From Anisodus tanguticus (taxonomy: Eukaryota; Streptophyta; Magnoliopsida; Solanales; Solanaceae): a stretch of 64,000 nt of DNA. The notes below the pieces were generated by a model that ran no database searches, was not told the DNA's origin, and saw only the letters and a list, made by a program, of their open reading frames with translations. Position numbers and translations under genes: made by a program. This document shows positions 40,922 through 52,304 of the stretch, piece by piece (the stretch's first letter is position 1; each line of letters begins with the position of its first letter). Location of the stretch: positions 41,781,062-41,845,061 of the forward strand of contig CM067545.1 of NCBI GenBank assembly GCA_034509755.1, given 5' to 3'.

Positions 40922-43900
40922 TCTAAACCTACAGCAGCCCGATAAAAATTGGTACATGGATTCGGGAGCCACTTCTCATCTCACCCGGTCCACATGTAAT
41001 CTCTCTCAACTATTTTATTTAAAGTCTCATCAATTTATTATAGTTGGCAATGGTCACCGCATTCCAATTCAGGGCCAAGGTAACACCCACACCAAGCCAC
41101 CCACCCACTTTTCTCCCTAAACAATGTCCTATATGCCCCAAATATCACCAAAAACTTAATCTCCATTCGCAAGTTTACTCATCATAATTTTGTGTCTGTT
41201 GATTTTGACCAATTTGGTTTTACTGTGAAGAATCTGCGTACTGGGATACTTCTTACGAGATGCAATAACACAGGGGATCTATATTCATTTACACCATCCT
41301 CCGCTGTCAGTTCCAGCCTTCACACGTCTCTGACTGGTCTCTACGTCAACCTGGCACAATAGGCTTGGACATCCAGGGGCTCCTATTTTTTATTTTCTTC
41401 GAAGTAATAATTGTATCAGTTGTAACGGAAAACTTGCTCCAAATTGTGCTTTTTGCCAATTAGGCAAACATATTCGTCTTCCGTTTAATTCATCTACTAG
41501 TGTAACGCTTACCCCTTTTGATATTGTTCATGCTGATTTGTAGACATCTCTCATCCCTTGTTCGTTGGGTCATAAATACTATCTGGTCTTGTTAGATGAT
41601 TATTCTCACTACATCTGGATTTATCCACTCAAATTCAAATCGAAAGTCTTTGCCAAATTTCTTGAATTTTGCAAATTTATCAAAACACAATTTGAAAGAC
41701 CCATAAAATCTTTTCAATGTGATAACGGACGTGAATTCGGTAATTCTGCGTTTCACAAATTCTGCAAAAATAATGGCATGGTTTTTCATTTTTCGTGTCC
41801 TCACACCTCTCCTCAAAATGGTAAAGTAGAACGTATTATTCGCAACACCAATAACATGGTTAGAACTTTCCTCTTTCATGCCTCGTTACCTTATTCCTTT
41901 TGGGTATATGCAGTCAAAATGGTGGAATACGTCCTTAATATTCTACCCACTAGCACACTCCATAATATGATCCCCACCGAAATCCTATACCGACGGATCC
42001 CCTCCTATGATCACCTCCAGATATTCGGTTATCTGTGCTATCCTAATTTGTCCTCTAGTGCCCCACATAAATTAGCACCCCGAACCACTCCATGTATCTT
42101 CTTAGGCTTTTCGCCTAACCATAGGGGCTATTTATGTTATGACTTGTCCACCCGTCAACTTCACATCTCTCGCCACGTCACCTTCGACGAGATGACATTT
42201 CTGTTTTCGAACATTCAAAAATTTTGACAAACGGACTACAACCCCTCTCCCGTCATTATTCGTGAACTGTGTCAGCCCACCACCGTCAACCAAACTCCAC
42301 CACCTACTGCCGCCTTCTCTGACCCACTACGGTCTCCCTGTCTCCCGTCGCCTCACCCTCTTTCCCGATGCCGACTGCCACAGTCTCCGGCGATCGGCCA
42401 TCGTCACCAGTCTCTTCTCCGGTCACTATCCCCGTGTCGCCACCGTCTTTCCAGCACCACAAACTATCTGAAGCCCACCCAACACCGCAATCGCCGCCTC
42501 ACCATACCAGCTTACCAGTAACCCACCACCACCAACACCATACCCCACCTCATCAATCTCCCAACCTTACAACTACCCAGATCGACGACCACCCACAACA
42601 ATCCCCATGTCACCAACTCCTGCCCCAATATACCAATTTCACACCCTGTTCCGGACGGCAACCCTAATCCCGATAAAAACACTATTCCCGATAGAAACCC
42701 CATCCCTTGCCAAATTATCGACACCAACAGTCCCCTAAACCAGCTAATAATATCCCACCGTATGGAAACCCGTGCTCAACACGGGATGTTCAAACCCAAA
42801 GTCCATTTTAACCTATCCACATAAACCATATCCCCAATTAGCCAAACAGGACCCAAATTGGAATGTGGTTATGCGTGAGAAATTCAATGCTTTAACGAAA
42901 CAACACACTTGGGATTTGGTTCCTCGACCGGAAGGGGTGAATGTGATTCGATGTATGTGGCTCTTTCATCATAAATTTAGGGATAGTGGTGAGTTAGAAA
43001 GGTACAAGGCAAGACTAGTGGCCAATGGCACTAATCAGCAGGAGGGTATTGATTGTGGTGAGACATTTAGTCCGATCGTTAAACCGGCTACTATCCACAC
43101 AATTCTGAGCATTGCTATGGGTAAGTGTTGGCCGATTCACCAACTTGATGTGAAGAATGCATTTCTTCATGGATATCTGAAAGAAACTATCTATATGCAT
43201 CAGCCGCCTGACTTTGTCCATCCAGCAGCTCCACATTATGTTTGTCGTCTCCGTAAGTCACTTTATGGTCTGAAACAGGCTCCACGTGCATGGTATGATA
43301 ATTTGCTCAGTATATTATGCAGCTTGGGTTCGTATGTAGCAAGAGTGATACTTCTCTATTTATTTTTCATCGTGGTAGTAGCACTGCATATTTATTGTTA
43401 TATGTGGATGACATTGTGCTCACTGCCTCCTCTGATGTGTTGAAGAATGAGATTATTACACTACTCAAATCCGAATTTGCCATGTCTGACTTGGGAAAGT
43501 TGAGTTATTTTTTGGGTATATCAGTGACTCGGTCTGCGAATACTATGTTTCTATGTCAGCATAAGTATGCGGAGAAAATAGTGTACAGGGCTAAAATGGC
43601 GAATTGCAAAATCATGTCGACCCCGGTTGACTCCAAATCAAAGCTTAGTGTTGTTGATGGTGATCCAGTATCTGATTCCACCCTTTACAGAAGCCTGGCA
43701 AGTGCACTACAGTATCTTACATTCACCAGACCTGACATTGCATATGCTGTTTAGCAGGTATGCTTATTTATGCATGCCCCCAGGGAGCCTCATTACACTG
43801 CCCTTAAACGCACCATTCGATATGTTAAGGGCACCCTTGATTATGGATTACATCTATACCCCCTCAGCACCGATCAGATTGTTAGCCTACACGGATGCTG

Positions 43901-44352
43901 ATTGGGCAGGCTGTCCGGACACACGACGCTCCACCTCAGGCTACTGCGTATTTTTTGGGGATAATCTCATTTCATGGTCTGCCAAGAGGCAAGCCATATT
44001 GTCCCGTTCGAGTGCAGAAGTAGAGTATAGAGGAGTTGTAAATGTTGTTGCTGAAATCTATTGGATTCGAAACCTTCTTTTGGAGCTTCAATGCCCCTTG
44101 CGTTAGGCGTCTGTTGTATATTGTGATAACATATCCGCCATTTATTTATCTCATAATCCGGTTCAACATCAGCCGACCAAGCATATTGAGATGGATATAC
44201 ACTTTGTTCGTGAAAAGGTTGCTCTCGGTCATGTTAAAGTGTTGCATGTGCCTTCCTCATATCAATACGCGGATATCTTCACGAAGGGCCTTCCTCGACA
44301 ACTGTTCCTCGACTTCAGATCCAGTCTCAGCGTCCGGCCTCCTCCCGCTTCG
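40922..44352 (+). pseudogene. copia pol of the 39-kb element
   Basis: The protease motif WYMDSGATSHLTR is at about 40950. Integrase DDE core and C-terminus occupy 41500-42225 (HFSCPHTSPQNGKVERIIR at about 41785). A Pro/Thr/His-rich linker follows at 42260-42760. RT spans 42830-43750 (WDLVPRPEGVNVIRCMW, LDVKNAFLHGYLKE, LLLYVDDIVLTAS) with a frame change near 43320. RNase H spans 43750-44100 (YTDADWAGCPDTRRSTSG), and the end motif KGLPRQLFLDFRSSLSVRPP lies before the purine tract. All catalytic boxes I can recognise are kept, but at least five stops or frame changes break the polyprotein. Confidence 0.87.
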
Positions 44353-44364
44353 ACTAAGGGGGTG

Positions 44365-44560
44365 TATTAACGTGTACCAATAGGTATAGAATCCCAATTC
44401 AATCCCACCACCATAATTAGAATATATCCCATATATTTTGTATATAGAATTATGGTAAGTAGATGATTCATTATTGTACTAGGGTTTTACACATTGTACA
44501 CTATATATATATTTGTATTAATGAGAAAGCCTCCCCAAGGGAGATTAATACAATCTTACA
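44365..44560 (+). repeat. 3' LTR of the 39-kb copia
   Basis: 196 bp, near identical to 39462-39657. A 2-bp TA addition lies in the TATATA run, and a CAAGGGAGATT stretch differs from CGAGCGAGAAATT. Confidence 0.93.
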
Positions 44561-44565
44561 AAAAC

Positions 44566-45634
44566 ATATGTCATATAAAAGACCTAACCCCAAACTCCGT
44601 TCCGGTAAAAACTTACTCGCACCGGATGTTTACACCAAACAAATAAACAAAAAACATGTGCCACTTTATTTAACTACAACTATTGGTAATTAACCATAGT
44701 TAACTACCATATATTTTTCACATGATCTTAAATAATAACATAAAAATATACTTAATACTCCAGCTATCCCGTTATGTTTTTGACATTAACGTGAAGTAGA
44801 TGAACGGAGGAATAGCGACAAGTTACGGGAAAATCAGAAACTAAAATATCAGTCCACATGTTATACAACAAAAAGAAGATTCAGTTTTGAACTATTGTTC
44901 ATAAGCAAAAGGAGAAAAAGAAAAGAAGCACAGTACAGTTTGTTCCTGCTAGTTTCATGTGGTCAATGAAAATATAAACATAACTCCACATTTATAGTAC
45001 TAGTTATATCCTGTGCTACGAATCTAATACCTTTTTAGATATTTTATTTATTAAAAATAAGAATCCTAATAAATCTTAATTTGTCTTATAATGTTAATTC
45101 AACTAAACGTGATGTAAACACTCGGTAATAGTAAGTTTTGACATTTTTGAAACTGTATAACACAGGCAAAAATGGGAACAAAAAAACAATTCTCACTCTT
45201 TGCAATAATCCATCGACATATTTCCGTCATTATGTGCATTAGATATAAAGATTGACAGAGAATATATTTAGAAAACAATTCAAAAAATATAAAAGAAAAT
45301 GACTTAATATAACCCTTTAGATTTGAATAAAAACAATAACTCTCCAAAAATGTTTATATTTTATTTTCAAATTTCTTATGTTTAAAAATAAATCTTTTAA
45401 AGATTTGACAATTAGCTAGAAAAAAATTATAATAGACCATAAAATCAACTGACCCAAAACATAAACAGATTGAGTCATGACTTTTATCATGATGACTATT
45501 AGTAGTTTCAACTTTCAAGTTTTAGTTTAAAGGAGTTTCTTAAATATTTTAAAATGCTAAAACTTTATCATAGAGAATATCTTTAATTAGTCATAGCTCA
45601 AAAGAACAAAAAGACGACCTTGTTAGTAACCATA
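44566..45634. other. intergenic, nothing recognised
   Basis: AT-rich DNA with no credible gene; short frames are chance. Confidence 0.4.
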
Positions 45635-45872
45635 TATTCCCTCAGCTCCCATTTATATGTATACTTTTCTTTTTAGCCCGTTAAAAAAAAATGACATATA
45701 TTTTCATTGAAAATAATTTAATTTTAAACGTTATTCATTTTCGGTTAATGAGATAATTTATATCCAGATAAATATCTTTGACTTATTTTAAATCACAAAA
45801 TTCAAAAGTCTTTCTTTATTTTTAAAATTTCATACCTAATTAAACTACATCATATAAATTGAGACGGGAGTA
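45635..45872. mobile_element. Stowaway-like MITE
   Basis: Left TTCCCTCAGCTCCCATTTAT and right complement of ATATAAATTGAGACGGGAG form inverted repeats flanked by TA (45635-36, 45871-72). About 238 bp and non-coding. Confidence 0.72.
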
Positions 45873-46099
45873 TAAGTCAACCCTCCAGTTTAGGAAGCAT
45901 TTTAGTCAACGAAGAATAAATATATTTACTATATATCATGTCGATCAAGAGAAAACACAGCATATTAAACATTTCCAAACTTATTACTTCCTACTCAATA
46001 CGCAAAGAAATATTTTAATATTATACGATCAAGAAATGACCACATACATGAAAAACAAGAATGAAAAGTACCTTATCCAAAGTGTTTGGCCCAGTGGCC

Positions 46100-46145
46100 A
46101 ATACATTAGGGTATTGCTGTCTGAGGTTCCGTGTTCGAGTCCTTC
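46100..46145 (+). promoter_or_regulatory. Pol III boxes of SINE unit 1
   Basis: A box TGGCCCAGTGG (about 46088-46098) and B box GTTCGAGTC (about 46133-46141) have tRNA-like spacing of roughly 35 bases. Confidence 0.7.
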
Positions 46146-46324
46146 GATCGGCGAGAGTGGAAACCGCGTGTTCCCCAAAAAATCCCTCCATACGCGTAGG
46201 GCCAAGCGGTGTATACTAATCCGTAGGGCTAGGCCGGAGGTGGGATTTTCTGGGGTATGGGGCCGTAATGCGGTGGGACCAGTCACTTTAAAAAAAGTTT
46301 ACCCTACCACAGTTTGTCCTCCGG

Positions 46325-46400
46325 GGCATAGTCCAGTGGCAAAGCCTGGGCGCTATAAGGCGCTCTCCGGCATGGGACAACGTGGGTTCGACTCCCCGCA
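46325..46400 (+). promoter_or_regulatory. Pol III boxes of SINE unit 2
   Basis: A box TAGTCCAGTGG (about 46329-46339) and B box GTTCGACTC (about 46386-46394) lie about 47 bases apart, a normal tRNA-derived range. Confidence 0.7.
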
Positions 46401-46620
46401 AGCACGAAGAAATTCTGCATGTTGGGGAATTTGACCTTGTCTCATTGATCGCCTGTACGCTCCCGTAAAACTAGCCACCGAGCACATCCCGCGATTTACC
46501 CGGTGATAGTTGTTGAAGGACCGGTGCTATTACCTCCACGACGTCCGGGTAATACCAAGGTGAAGTAGTCGCGCAAGCCCAGAAACCCGGATTATCAAAA
46601 AAAAAAAAAAAAAAAAAAAA

Positions 46621-46678
<58 letters not shown>

Positions 46679-46692
46679 ATGAAAAGTACCTT

Positions 46693-47195
46693 TTGTTGTC
46701 CACTACTATTTTCTTTAGTGAGTAGGTGGACTTTTGTTCCTTTTCTAACAAGAGATTGACTATCAACAATCATATGAAAAACTTTAATTGCATATCATTA
46801 AATACTTATTACCAGTATTGCATAAAGTTCTAGAACGTGATAGATGTGATGGGATAAAGAATTAAATTTAGATTTAACTTATATCTATATACCAGACCAA
46901 TTTAATTTTTTCAACACAATTAGTGTTTTTAAACTTGTTATTGCAAGATAATCTATCTAATTTTTCTAGATACTAATCTTGATTATTATGAACGGTTACT
47001 GTAATTATCTTTTAATGGCCTAAAAGTGTACAAATTCTTATATACTACTATCAGTTAGTTAATCTCATTAAATTTTATGCACACTAAGTTAGTTCTTACA
47101 CGTAATCTAATACACTATTAGATTTTAAGCTTTCAGAGAAATAAAAGCAAAAACCATTTGGTTAAAAGTCAAGATCTTCGTTGTTCTTGTCGAAA
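46693..47195. other. intergenic, nothing recognised
   Basis: AT-rich DNA; no gene or element was recognised. Confidence 0.4.
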
Positions 47196-50100
47196 GCAAA
47201 TTGTGAGCCCAGGTTATCCCTTTTTTCGCTATCTGACAGAAGATCATTCATTTGATAGGATGATATTGGGCACTCAGTCGTAAAAAGTCTACGGGTGACT
47301 GGAGTGGGCCAGAATTCAGTTGACATAAAAGTAATGGACACCTAGTGAGGTGGGCTAGAGTTTTCCAGGTCTTAAATGATCTGAAGGCCAAAAGAAAGGC
47401 AGAAAAGTAATTGGACACTCAGTCTGCCAAAGCAACTGGAGTGGGCCAGTGTATCCAGATCACATATGATTCGGTTACGCCCTAACCACGGGCAAGAGGT
47501 TGTTCATGTGAAACAACGCCACCTCTAAAGTAGAAGGGGTTGGAGAGGTTGTCCTCAATAGGACTTCAGGGAATGGGATCACTCTAAAAAGGAGGTGATA
47601 CATGTCCCAAACTTCGTTTAAGGGACGATGTTGGTCAAGCTGGTATGAGACTAGTCCAACAGGTCTATAATAACTAAGAATGATACAGTATGTCTGTAGC
47701 CAAATGAATGATATATTTGTAATCCGTGCATCTATGCCATCATAGATTAAGACACGTTAAATAGAAATTCATTAAAAAGCTAACGAAGTTGAGATTGTTG
47801 CCTTCTGTCGACATAAACCCTCAAAATCAATGTGAGGTAGGCGAAGAGGCAAAATCACCTTTCCATTCGTGATTTGAAGTTTGTACAAAATAGAGGGGGG
47901 AGACAAGTACTTTGTGACCTTCATTGATGATGGTACAACATATTGTATCCTTTGTTTGTTGAAAAGCAAAGATGAAGTTGTTGAAGCGGATAAGCGCTAC
48001 AAAGCAGAAGTTGAAAATCAACTAAGCCTACGAATTGAGGAATTTGTAGTGATAGAGGGGGAGAATGTGAAGCATCGTTCATCAAACAACTGCTCATTAC
48101 TCACCTCAGTCTAAAGATGTTAGCCAAGCACAAAGCCGTATGCCCAAAATATGTGGGGCAAGGCAATCCTTACCACTAATGCGATTCTCAACAGAACTCC
48201 GCATAAGGATAAGGATAACCCTCCGTGTGAAACATGGAAAGGATCTCATATACAAATGTTGTGATGTGGGGTGGCTTGGTAGAAGTTGAAATACCTAAAC
48301 AGGTCTAGTTGGACCTAAGACTATAAATTGCATATCCATTGGATCTACAAATAACAGTAGTGCTTATCGCCTCTTGGTGTCAAAGAATGTTGAATTCTTT
48401 GAAGATAACCTTCCTTGAGAAGGAAAAAGAAGCAATTGCTCGAGGTTAACAAGAAGTCTTGACTGTTCGAAACTATACATTCCGTATCTACAGGACTCGG
48501 AAGTTTCTAATTATGCGGAACTTAATGTTCCAGATCTACAGAACTCAGGGATTCTAGATGTTGAACCTAGACGGAGCAAAGAGGGGACAAAGACTTGTTC
48601 CAGGCCTTCTAGCTTGTATGGTTGAGAACGAACCATGGATAATTAACAAATAATTATCATCTCCAGAAGCGCTGCTTTGGAAAGAAGCTACAAAGAGAAA
48701 TAGATTCCATCATATAGAACCATACTTGTGTAATGGTTGATCTTCCTCCGGGAAAAGAACCTTTGGGTTGTAAAAATGATACTCAAAAGTGAGTACAAAG
48801 TAGATGGATCTACTGACGAGTATAAGGCCTCGGCTACTTGTACATGTGTTCCCCTGTGAATAGCTTAACATCCAGGGCCATTGCAGTCTTGCGTGACATA
48901 GATGTTGATGCCACCTTCCTAACCGGAGAGTTGGAAGGGAAGGATTAGACTTGGTTTGTTGGACTGTTGGGCTTCTTCCTGTACTTTTATTTTGGTCCCT
49001 GAAATGTTTACATTTTGGTCCTGGAAGTTTCAGATAAAATAGAAACAATGAATCTGACAACAAAAATATTGACTCTGAAGTTAGAAAGTCAACAGTTAGA
49101 AAAAACAACAGTCTGAAAGTGGAAGTTATATTGAAATGAAAGATATGGGTATCACAGATGAAATCTTAGGAATTGGATTTCTAAGACATCTAACGGACTG
49201 GTCTAACTCCAAACTCAGTTGTGGGATAATTGATTGTCTCGTTGAAGCCACCAATGGATATGAATCATAGAACTGATTGGAATCATGGTGCACCCATATA
49301 CAAGGAGCGATATGCGCAGGTCACATGTAGTTCAATGTATTGTACACACTACGATCGACCTCGTATCGTCTTACATAGCAGATCAGTTGAACTAAGATTC
49401 ATTCATGATTCTGGAAATGATCGATAGAAGGCGTTAAGTCAGATATGATGATATCTGAAATATTCGCTTATCTACGGATTATGGTATTCTGGATGTCCGC
49501 GGTTCTGGGAGAACTCAGTGATGCAAACTGGACATCAGATATGAAGAACACCAAAGCCACAAGTAAATGTGTATGATGGGTCTTGGAAAATTCTCTAAGC
49601 AAACTTACATCGACCGATTCATGATGGAATCAAAGTTTATTGCTTTATACAAAGCCTGATAGAAGTTTAGTAACTTCACGACTCCTTAGAGGACGTCTCT
49701 TATTGGGAGAAACTCGTGCCTTCAGCAGGTATACACTGTGGCTAGCCGGTTGACTTCAGGAAGGGTACGGATGATGACATCTGGAAATATCTTTCGGATA
49801 TGTCAGAGACATAAGACCATATGACAGTTGATCATCACGGGGGTCACTTCCTTGATTACTAATCAAAGGATATTGCGGACCTTTAACTAAGGGCTACCCG
49901 AAGATCAAGAGTTTTGTCTGTCTAGGGGAATGGGCTTAAAACCCAAATGATACAAACCTTTATGGTGGTAACCCAACCATACTGACTGGAGATCCCAAGA
50001 ATATGGTTCAATGGGAAAACTAAGCTGCAAAAGGTTCAGTTGAGCGCTTCGGTGGAAGCAAGAGCACTTCGGATTATGATTTCTATTTAAGAAACATGAA

Positions 50101-50582
50101 TCCAAAGTCGTTTCCGCGATAGACATGAAAGTGCTACCTGCATGGTGGGTAAAGGTTAAGCTTTCAAACCTTTAACGATCCTCAAACGGTTGAGGTTAAG
50201 GTTGGGGAAACTTTTAATGATTCCTAACACTTGTGAAGTGGGGTATAGCAGGATACCTTGTAGGAGATCACCTATTTAAGTGTGAGGACAGGCCGCCTCA
50301 AATGAACACACTTAAGAATTCAAGTGTGTCCACGTCCACAACGGACAGAACAAAAGAAGAAATGAATAAAGAGGAGGTATTGTGTTAGTACCGTTGTCTT
50401 GGCTTACATTAAACACTGACGATTCAAGACATCACGTTCACCGCGCAGTAAGTAAGTCCGATGGTATTCAACTAGGGAAGGTTCAAAGCATAAGTTACCT
50501 CTCCTGATGCAATATCTTTTCGCTGAAAGATTGCTAAAAGTAGTCACGTTGTGTGCGCGCCAAAATCTCTTTCAAGAGGGGT
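47196..50582 (+). pseudogene. heavily decayed copia internal region with integrase to RNase H pieces
   Basis: Integrase-like sequence at about 47720-48300 matches the fragment at 52530-53290 (shared LLPS.DINPQ and KYFVTFIDD stretches), with an internal deletion of about 50 bases. RT-like pieces follow around 48.7-49.2 kb. The C-terminal end of RNase H with a GMGLKP-like end is at about 49865-49945. Sequence to 50582 then leads through a purine-rich CAAGAGGGG tract into the LTR. Frames change every 100-200 bases. It is an old copia of another lineage than those at 33 and 39 kb. Confidence 0.65.
47245..47475 (+). repeat. two related blocks with CTGGAGTGGGCCAG core
   Basis: GGCACTCAGTCGTAAAAAG...GACTGGAGTGGGCCAG and GGACACTCAGTCTGCCAAAG...AACTGGAGTGGGCCAG lie about 140 bases apart, a local duplication that I cannot assign. 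Confidence 0.6.
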
Positions 50583-51744
50583 TGTTGGAAATTTACTAAT
50601 GTGGAATTAATTTTATCCCGTTATTTATGAATCGAACAATTGGGCCCCGCACGTCAGAAATATCATTTCCACACACGTGCAATCTTAGTGCCAAGTATCG
50701 TAAATTTTGTTAATGAAAGAGATATTGGTACGTAAGTGAAATATTTTGAGACATAGAATGATGGATGGTTATTTGCTAAATGACAAGTGTTCCACGTTGG
50801 TAAATGAAGGAAGGATTGTGCGAGATGTAAGATGGAATGGGTCGGAAAAGGGCCACGGAGCCTAAAGGGCTGCAGCGCCTCCTGGACTGGGCCGCGGCGC
50901 CGTAGCACCGCGACACCCTCCTTGCAGCGCCGCGGCGCCGGAGTGGCAGTAAGCTCCGTGATGAATTAGCGTCGCGACGCTAAGGTGGCAGAGCCGCGAC
51001 GCTTCATGGGCAGTGACTGCTCGACGAAATCCCAAAAGGTTTGGTTGTTTATGGGGTTTAAATGGCATTGAATCCACCCAATAATGGTCATTACTTGGAC
51101 TATTATTTGGCTGCATTTGTTGGGGGTTAAATGTCATCCATTACATGGCAATTGATGGCCATTATGGGGCATTTGAAGAGGCCATCTTGCACACCTATAA
51201 ATTAAGGCTTTGGCTCAATTATATAGATGAAGATGATGAACATATGAACTGAAAAATAAGTTCACAACACCACAAAGAGATCAGATTTTCCTGATAAACA
51301 ATCCTTCTCTTAGCAATCTTCATTATTCGTGCTCTTCGCTGAGGTCATTTGTGTAGGCTTTGCACACTTGATAGTTTGTTGTTTCATCTTGGGAGACTAT
51401 TGTCCACACTTCCGTAAAGCCTATATACGGGGGCAATCTTGTCTAAAAGACAGAGAGTCATCTCTCAACTCAGCCTGTGGTGTTGTGGTTTATCTAATTG
51501 GTTGCTAAGTGTTTCAGGTGTTAACTTAACAGACGAAGGACACTAACCGTTCGTATTCTCAACGGATCTACAAGCCACAAGTGTAGAAGTTCATGTTCTT
51601 GTATTTCCGAATACAAGTTCTATATTTGAAGTTTCATTCAAGATCAAGATATTGACAACTTGTTGTTGTCCTAATTGTTGTTTATCCTTTCGATCACTGT
51701 AATAGTTATTTACTATTCCCGTTGTTGCTTTACATATTCCAACA
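50583..51744 (+). repeat. copia LTR, about 1.16 kb, with GC-rich core
   Basis: Ends TGTTGGAA and TTCCAACA are perfect 8-bp inverted repeats of the TG...CA type. A purine tract precedes it, so it is the 3' LTR of the decayed copia at 47.2-50.6 kb. A GC-rich block (50860-51010) has repeated GCGCCG and CGCGAC motifs. TATAAATT at 51196-51203 could be the LTR promoter. No partner LTR is visible upstream. Confidence 0.75.
51196..51203 (+). promoter_or_regulatory. TATA box in the copia LTR
   Basis: TATAAATT lies in the 3' half of the LTR, about 185 bases after the GC-rich block, the usual place of an LTR promoter. Confidence 0.45.
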
Positions 51745-51856
51745 GTACTAACAGTTTTCACTTTCTTTTTCTTTTTTAAAATAAAGTATCTTCAATTTAA
51801 TTAATAGATATAGTGTTTGTCATCTTATGGAACTCCGTCCTCTTTCTTTTTAAATA

Positions 51857-51984
51857 AATTGACCTGAAGATCACGGGCTCAAATCGTGGACACAACCTCT
51901 TGCAGAAATGCAAGATAAGACTTCGTACAATAGGCCCTTCCCCGGACCTTGCGCATAGCGGGAGCTTAGTGCACCGGGCTTACC
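51857..51984 (+). mobile_element. TS-type SINE, 5'-truncated
   Basis: B-box-like CACGGGCTCAAATCGTGG, then CTCTTGCAGAAATGCAAG, CCCTTCCCCGGACC and GCGCATAGCGGGAGCTTAG are the conserved body of the Solanaceae TS SINE. TTTTAAATA occurs on both sides (51848-51856 and 51985-51993) as a likely TSD. The A-box part is missing, and the usual TTG tail is absent. Confidence 0.82.
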
Positions 51985-51993
51985 TTTTAAATA

Positions 51994-52304
51994 GCCGCCT
52001 ACCAAAATAAATAGCTAATAAATTTATACTTTTGTATATTACTATATAATATACATGTAATGGGGTTTGATGAAAAGGAAAAATTGAGTCCCAGATATAT
52101 TGTACCTTGTAGAATTTGAAAAATAATAATTGGTGTAGTGGCCTACAATCCTGAGCTACGGCAAGAGTTGTCTTCCGTACCTTGTGCGGTCCTTCGCACA
52201 TGATCTCTTCGGAGGCTATAGAGATCAATAAAGGGTGAATCTATAAAGAGGTTTTCTTTGCCATCTTTTATATACAAGTTCGAAAGTTAAGAAATAAAAA
52301 AGTC
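51994..52304. other. intergenic, nothing recognised
   Basis: No gene. A stretch near 52150-52210 is GC-richer than its surroundings but was not recognised. Confidence 0.35.

Larger units (their letters stand above)
39462..44560 (+). mobile_element. complete Ty1/copia retrotransposon with perfect TSD
   Basis: Both LTRs are 196 bp (39462-39657 and 44365-44560) and differ by about five substitutions and two 2-bp indels. The TSD AAAAC is identical at 39457-39461 and 44561-44565. Primer site TGGTATCAAGAG follows the 5' LTR, and purine-rich AAGGGGGTG precedes the 3' LTR. Total length is 5099 bp. Internal coding is complete in order but has scattered stops and frameshifts, so it is structurally intact but would need proteins in trans. 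It is the youngest-looking retrotransposon in the window. Confidence 0.95.
46075..46674 (+). mobile_element. dimeric SINE with 18-bp TSD
   Basis: Two tRNA-like heads lie in tandem. Unit 1 (about 46075-46308) has A box TGGCCCAGTGG and B box GTTCGAGTC. Unit 2 (about 46309-46674) has A box TAGTCCAGTGG and B box GTTCGACTC, a longer body and a 78-base A tail containing one C (46621). The direct repeat AAGAATGAAAAGTACCTT at 46057-46074 and 46675-46692 is perfect and encloses both units, so they moved together. Internal Pol III promoters make each unit potentially transcribed; the head of unit 1 would drive a dimer transcript. The bodies differ, so it is a heterodimer rather than a recent duplication. 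Confidence 0.9.

Noticed and set aside
46088..46142. A tRNA gene
   Set aside because: A and B boxes are present but no cloverleaf with a proper acceptor stem was found; SINE context with TSD explains it.
45859..46434. 191-codon open frame
   Set aside because: It runs across a MITE edge and the SINE dimer; the part after 46075 is translated SINE sequence, not a gene.
46471..46773. Two - strand frames with long poly-Phe
   Set aside because: They are the complement of the SINE A tail.
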